From positions 23,688 through 87,687 of the forward strand of contig CAMLIF010000006.1 in the NCBI GenBank assembly GCA_946479985.1: a stretch of 64,000 nt of DNA, written 5' to 3'. Shown here piece by piece: positions 63,250 through 64,000 of this stretch (the first letter of the stretch is position 1; each line of letters starts with the position of its first letter). Both the position numbers and the translations under genes were made by a program. Below the pieces are notes generated by a model. It saw nothing but the letters and a program-made list of their open reading frames with translations, did not search any database and was not told the origin of the DNA. Source of the DNA: an uncultured Flavobacteriales bacterium (GTDB lineage: Bacteria; Bacteroidota; Bacteroidia; Flavobacteriales; Crocinitomicaceae).

Positions 63250-64000
63250 TTAGAACTGTTTGTTTATATATGCATGAATTGCTTCCGCAACTTCAACTTC
63301 CAATACGGATGTTTTTTCAATACATTCCCAATTTCCTTCTTCGTTTTTTTGGAAATAATACGGTGAAGTATCCAATGTATGGGTACCAAAATACAAGGCC
63401 TGAAATTCGATAAGTGAAAACTCTTTTCCGTTGTACGCAACATCCATTCCAATAAATGGAAGGCTTTGTTCATCACTGAACTGCTTCGCATAATCAAGCA
63501 TCCCTACTGGCAGATCTTTTGTGTAACTTATTAGTCCGCTTCCACTTGCCCTGAAATCATTCTTTCTTGTTTTACGTTCCAATACATAAAATTTTTCTCC
63601 GAAAACTAATATCTTCCAATCTCTATCCATTCCGGCAATTAAATTTTGAGTAATAAATTTTCTTCTAAATTTTGATTCTTTGATGTACCCCTTATGTTTC
63701 AAAGCACGCATGCGATCCCAGATCTCAAACTTCCAGTTAAAACTGCGGGAGAATTTTTTCACTTTCTTCGTGGCATCCTCAGAGTCATTTAATAAAGTGA
63801 CGGTTTTTCCAGTTGCCCCGAAGGCACTTTTCAGTACAAGCGGGTATTGATTTTCTTCCTTTCGACGGTTGAAATCTTCTAAAGTCCCAAAATAACTAGA
63901 GCGAATATTCTTCACTCCCGGATTTTGAGATAAATCACGTAAAATTTCCATGAAATTTTTGTTGTGGTGCGCCCTTAGGTACTTATATCCGGGGACGACG
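63250..64000 (-). CDS. ATP-grasp enzyme of the polysaccharide locus (N terminus beyond window)
   Basis: The frame runs to the window edge: codons upstream of ATG 63951 stay open and encode PGYKYLRAHHNKNFME..., so the start lies outside and 63951 is internal. ATP-grasp features: YPLVLKSAFGATGKTVTLL, RRKFITQNLIAGMDRDWKILVFGEKFYVL, and MDVAYNGKEFSLIEFQALYFG with the metal-binding acids. Such enzymes form amide or peptide bonds using ATP. In this position it may attach an amino acid or amine to a sugar of the repeat unit (inference). Confidence 0.75.
   Translation of the reverse strand, partial: VVPGYKYLRAHHNKNFMEILRDLSQNPGVKNIRSSYFGTLEDFNRRKEENQYPLVLKSAFGATGKTVTLLNDSEDATKKVKKFSRSFNWKFEIWDRMRALKHKGYIKESKFRRKFITQNLIAGMDRDWKILVFGEKFYVLERKTRKNDFRASGSGLISYTKDLPVGMLDYAKQFSDEQSLPFIGMDVAYNGKEFSLIEFQALYFGTHTLDTSPYYFQKNEEGNWECIEKTSVLEVEVAEAIHAYINKQF

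Noticed and set aside
1..64000. tRNA, rRNA, integrase or insertion-sequence genes
   Set aside because: No cloverleaf-like, rRNA-like, DDE or tyrosine-recombinase signature was recognised by reading both strands; a tRNAscan or HMM search was not possible.

Overview
The window comes from a chromosome of the phylum Bacteroidota, most likely the order Flavobacteriales and close to Fluviicola/Crocinitomicaceae (the genus-level guess is inference). Supporting signs are type IX secretion sorting domains of both kinds (gliding-motility C-terminal type B at 7270-8283; type A at 39493-42090 and probably 23227-24036), a TonB-dependent receptor with a carboxypeptidase-regulatory domain, Bacteroidota-type promoters (-7 motif TAnnTTTG) without Shine-Dalgarno sequences, many signal peptides ending in Q just before the cleavage site, and moderately AT-rich DNA. 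No rRNA, tRNA, CRISPR array or complete insertion sequence was found.

Layout. 1-1585 is the end of an AT-rich restriction-modification pair (DNA adenine methylase tail overlapping a PD-(D/E)xK endonuclease). 1745-4818 is a compact three-gene cassette: a DUF1826-like protein with an HxD...H...R pattern, a Cys/His papain-like hydrolase, and a glutamate-cysteine-ligase-like COOH-NH2 ligase. This is the best candidate for an undescribed biosynthetic or peptide-modifying system. 4886-17000 is a gene-by-gene accessory region: an ALDH7 aldehyde dehydrogenase, secreted repeat proteins (MORN, TPR, a YESQA repeat), an HxlR/azoreductase divergent pair, a 3D-domain protein, a methyltransferase and a GNAT acetyltransferase. 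17163-18508 pairs an ArsR repressor with an SRPBCC-VOC fusion protein. 18759-22956 pairs a peptide-type ABC solute-binding lipoprotein with a TonB receptor.

24150-32924 carries core metabolism: methylmalonyl-CoA epimerase, the 2-oxoglutarate dehydrogenase E1 and E2 genes, then a TPR lipoprotein, a membrane protein and a beta-barrel protein. 33048-39375 is a minus-strand block with a VTC-type polyphosphate polymerase and its DUF4956 membrane partner, the haem genes hemA-hemC-hemD, a metzincin-like lipoprotein and a Ppx/GppA phosphatase. 39493-51282 holds a large T9SS cargo protein, ileS, an acyl-CoA carboxylase beta subunit, a WG-repeat protein and recJ. 52358-64000 is a minus-strand exopolysaccharide locus: ATP-grasp enzyme, GT4 glycosyltransferase, bi-domain oxidoreductase, an alpha/alpha-toroid-like protein, a WecG-type glycosyltransferase, WecB, a WecA/MraY-type initiating transferase, a Wza-like export lipoprotein and a Wzc-like tyrosine autokinase.

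A second theme is palindromic DNA. Intergenic GC-rich palindromes occur at 18666-18693, 24104-24117, 24565-24596 and 30463-30500, the first centred exactly inside a 155-bp element with 11-bp inverted ends. A C/G-run hairpin of similar character sits in frame inside ileS (45042-45076). Together these suggest a family of small mobile palindromic elements.
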